Shown: one piece after another, positions 14,517 through 14,996 of the stretch
How the letters are laid out: every line of letters starts with the position of its first letter
Position numbering within the stretch: position 1 is the stretch's first letter
NCBI GenBank assembly: GCA_016788685.1
Contig: JAEUSS010000068.1
Span: 1 to 14,996, forward strand
Source of the DNA: Prolixibacteraceae bacterium
Lineage (GTDB): Bacteria > Bacteroidota > Bacteroidia > Bacteroidales > Prolixibacteraceae
Direction: 5' to 3'
Length of the DNA stretch: 14,996 nucleotides
Program-made: the position numbers and the translations under genes
The notes under the pieces: generated by a model
Database searches by the model: none
What the model was told of the DNA's origin: nothing
Seen by the model: the letters and a program-made list of their open reading frames with translations, nothing else

Positions 14517-14996
14517 ATGAAAACAATTATATCTTGCACTGCCGCATTTGCAGCTCTTTCAGTTTGTACGCCGGCACAGGGAGCTAAACCGGAGAAGCCT
14601 GTGAATTTCGTGTTGATTCACCTCGACGATATGGGCTATGGCGACCTTACCTTAACCGGCGCAACCGGTTATGCTACGCCGAACCTGGATAAAATGGCCA
14701 GAGAGGGAGTCTTTTTCTCTCATTATTATACCCCGCAAGCGGTGTGTAGTGCTTCCCGGGCTGGATTACTGACCGGATGTTACCCCAACCGTGTGGGTTT
14801 TGCCGGGGCAATCGATCACAGTTCGAAAACAGGGATCAGCAGCGAAGAAAAAACCATTGCTGAGTTATTAAAAACAAAAGGTTATGCTACCGCGGCTTTC
14901 GGGAAATGGCATTTGGGCTGTCAGCCTCAGTTTCTGCCAACACATCATGGTTTTGACGAATATTTTGGGATTCCATATTCGCATGACATGTGGCCC
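14517..14996 (+). CDS. Exported arylsulfatase A-like sulfatase, N-terminal part (cut by window end)
   Basis: The frame opens at ATG 14517-14519 and runs to the window edge without a stop (160 codons; family members are usually about 450-550 residues). Residues 1-22 form a signal peptide, probably cut near A-Q-G-A. Metal-binding D37-D38 follow in H-L-D-D-M-G-Y-G-D. The sulfatase signature C-S-A-S-R is at 77-81, where C77 is the residue converted to formylglycine, followed by A-G-L-L-T-G. The second signature G-K-W-H-L-G is at 129-134, and G-I-P-Y-S-H-D-M near the end recalls arylsulfatase A and GalNAc-6-sulfatase-like members. It is a Cys-type enzyme, so it needs a maturase (anSME or a true FGE) encoded elsewhere, because the FGE-like protein in this window lacks the catalytic cysteines. 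It would remove sulfate from the glycan handled by the neighbouring SusCD. Confidence 0.93.
   Translation, partial: MKTIISCTAAFAALSVCTPAQGAKPEKPVNFVLIHLDDMGYGDLTLTGATGYATPNLDKMAREGVFFSHYYTPQAVCSASRAGLLTGCYPNRVGFAGAIDHSSKTGISSEEKTIAELLKTKGYATAAFGKWHLGCQPQFLPTHHGFDEYFGIPYSHDMWP

Noticed and set aside
1..14996. CRISPR array, rRNA, complete insertion sequence or phage genes
   Set aside because: No regularly spaced repeats, rRNA-like sequence, transposase or phage protein was seen on either strand.

Overview
The window looks like a carbohydrate-utilisation (PUL-like) region of a Bacteroidota chromosome. The evidence is a SusC/SusD pair, an ECF sigma factor with a FecR-type anti-sigma factor, weak Shine-Dalgarno sequences, and promoter-like sites of the TAnnTTTG type. 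A free-living or marine member of the Marinilabiliales/Prolixibacteraceae is a reasonable guess, but the sequence alone does not fix the family.

Layout from left to right. (1) 1-1249 is a boundary zone: the tail of a membrane protein (3-212, +), a terminator, a compact inverted-repeat structure (349-413), and a small lipoprotein of unknown function (429-1049, -). Two direct copies of a ~41-nt repeat flank the lipoprotein gene. (2) 1250-5155 is a leftward three-gene unit. It encodes a membrane-anchored tetraheme NapC/NirT-type cytochrome c fused to an FGE/SUMF1-fold domain that lacks both catalytic cysteines, then a Tat-exported Gfo/Idh/MocA oxidoreductase, then a Tat-exported sugar isomerase/epimerase-type TIM barrel. 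A bidirectional terminator closes it. (3) 5463-7848 runs rightward from a divergent promoter region and holds an N-acetylhexosamine 1-kinase homologue (NahK-like), a CBM9-like protein without a signal peptide, and an ECF sigma factor. (4) 7998-14383 holds the FecR anti-sigma factor, a structured leader, a SusC-type receptor with an STN signalling domain, and a SusD-type lipoprotein, ending in a strong terminator. (5) 14517-14996 is the start of an exported Cys-type arylsulfatase cut by the window edge.

How it may work together (inference): SusCD binds and imports a glycan. Transport through the STN domain signals via FecR to the ECF sigma factor. The sulfatase removes sulfate, and NahK phosphorylates released N-acetylhexosamine, which points to a sulfated, HexNAc-containing glycan (mucin-, glycosaminoglycan- or algal-like). 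The divergent unit looks like an exported redox module: a Gfo/Idh/MocA enzyme oxidises a sugar or glycoside, the TIM barrel isomerises or cleaves the product, and the NapC-FGE-like fusion could link the chemistry to the quinone pool. That last link is the most novel proposal here and is not proven by the sequence.
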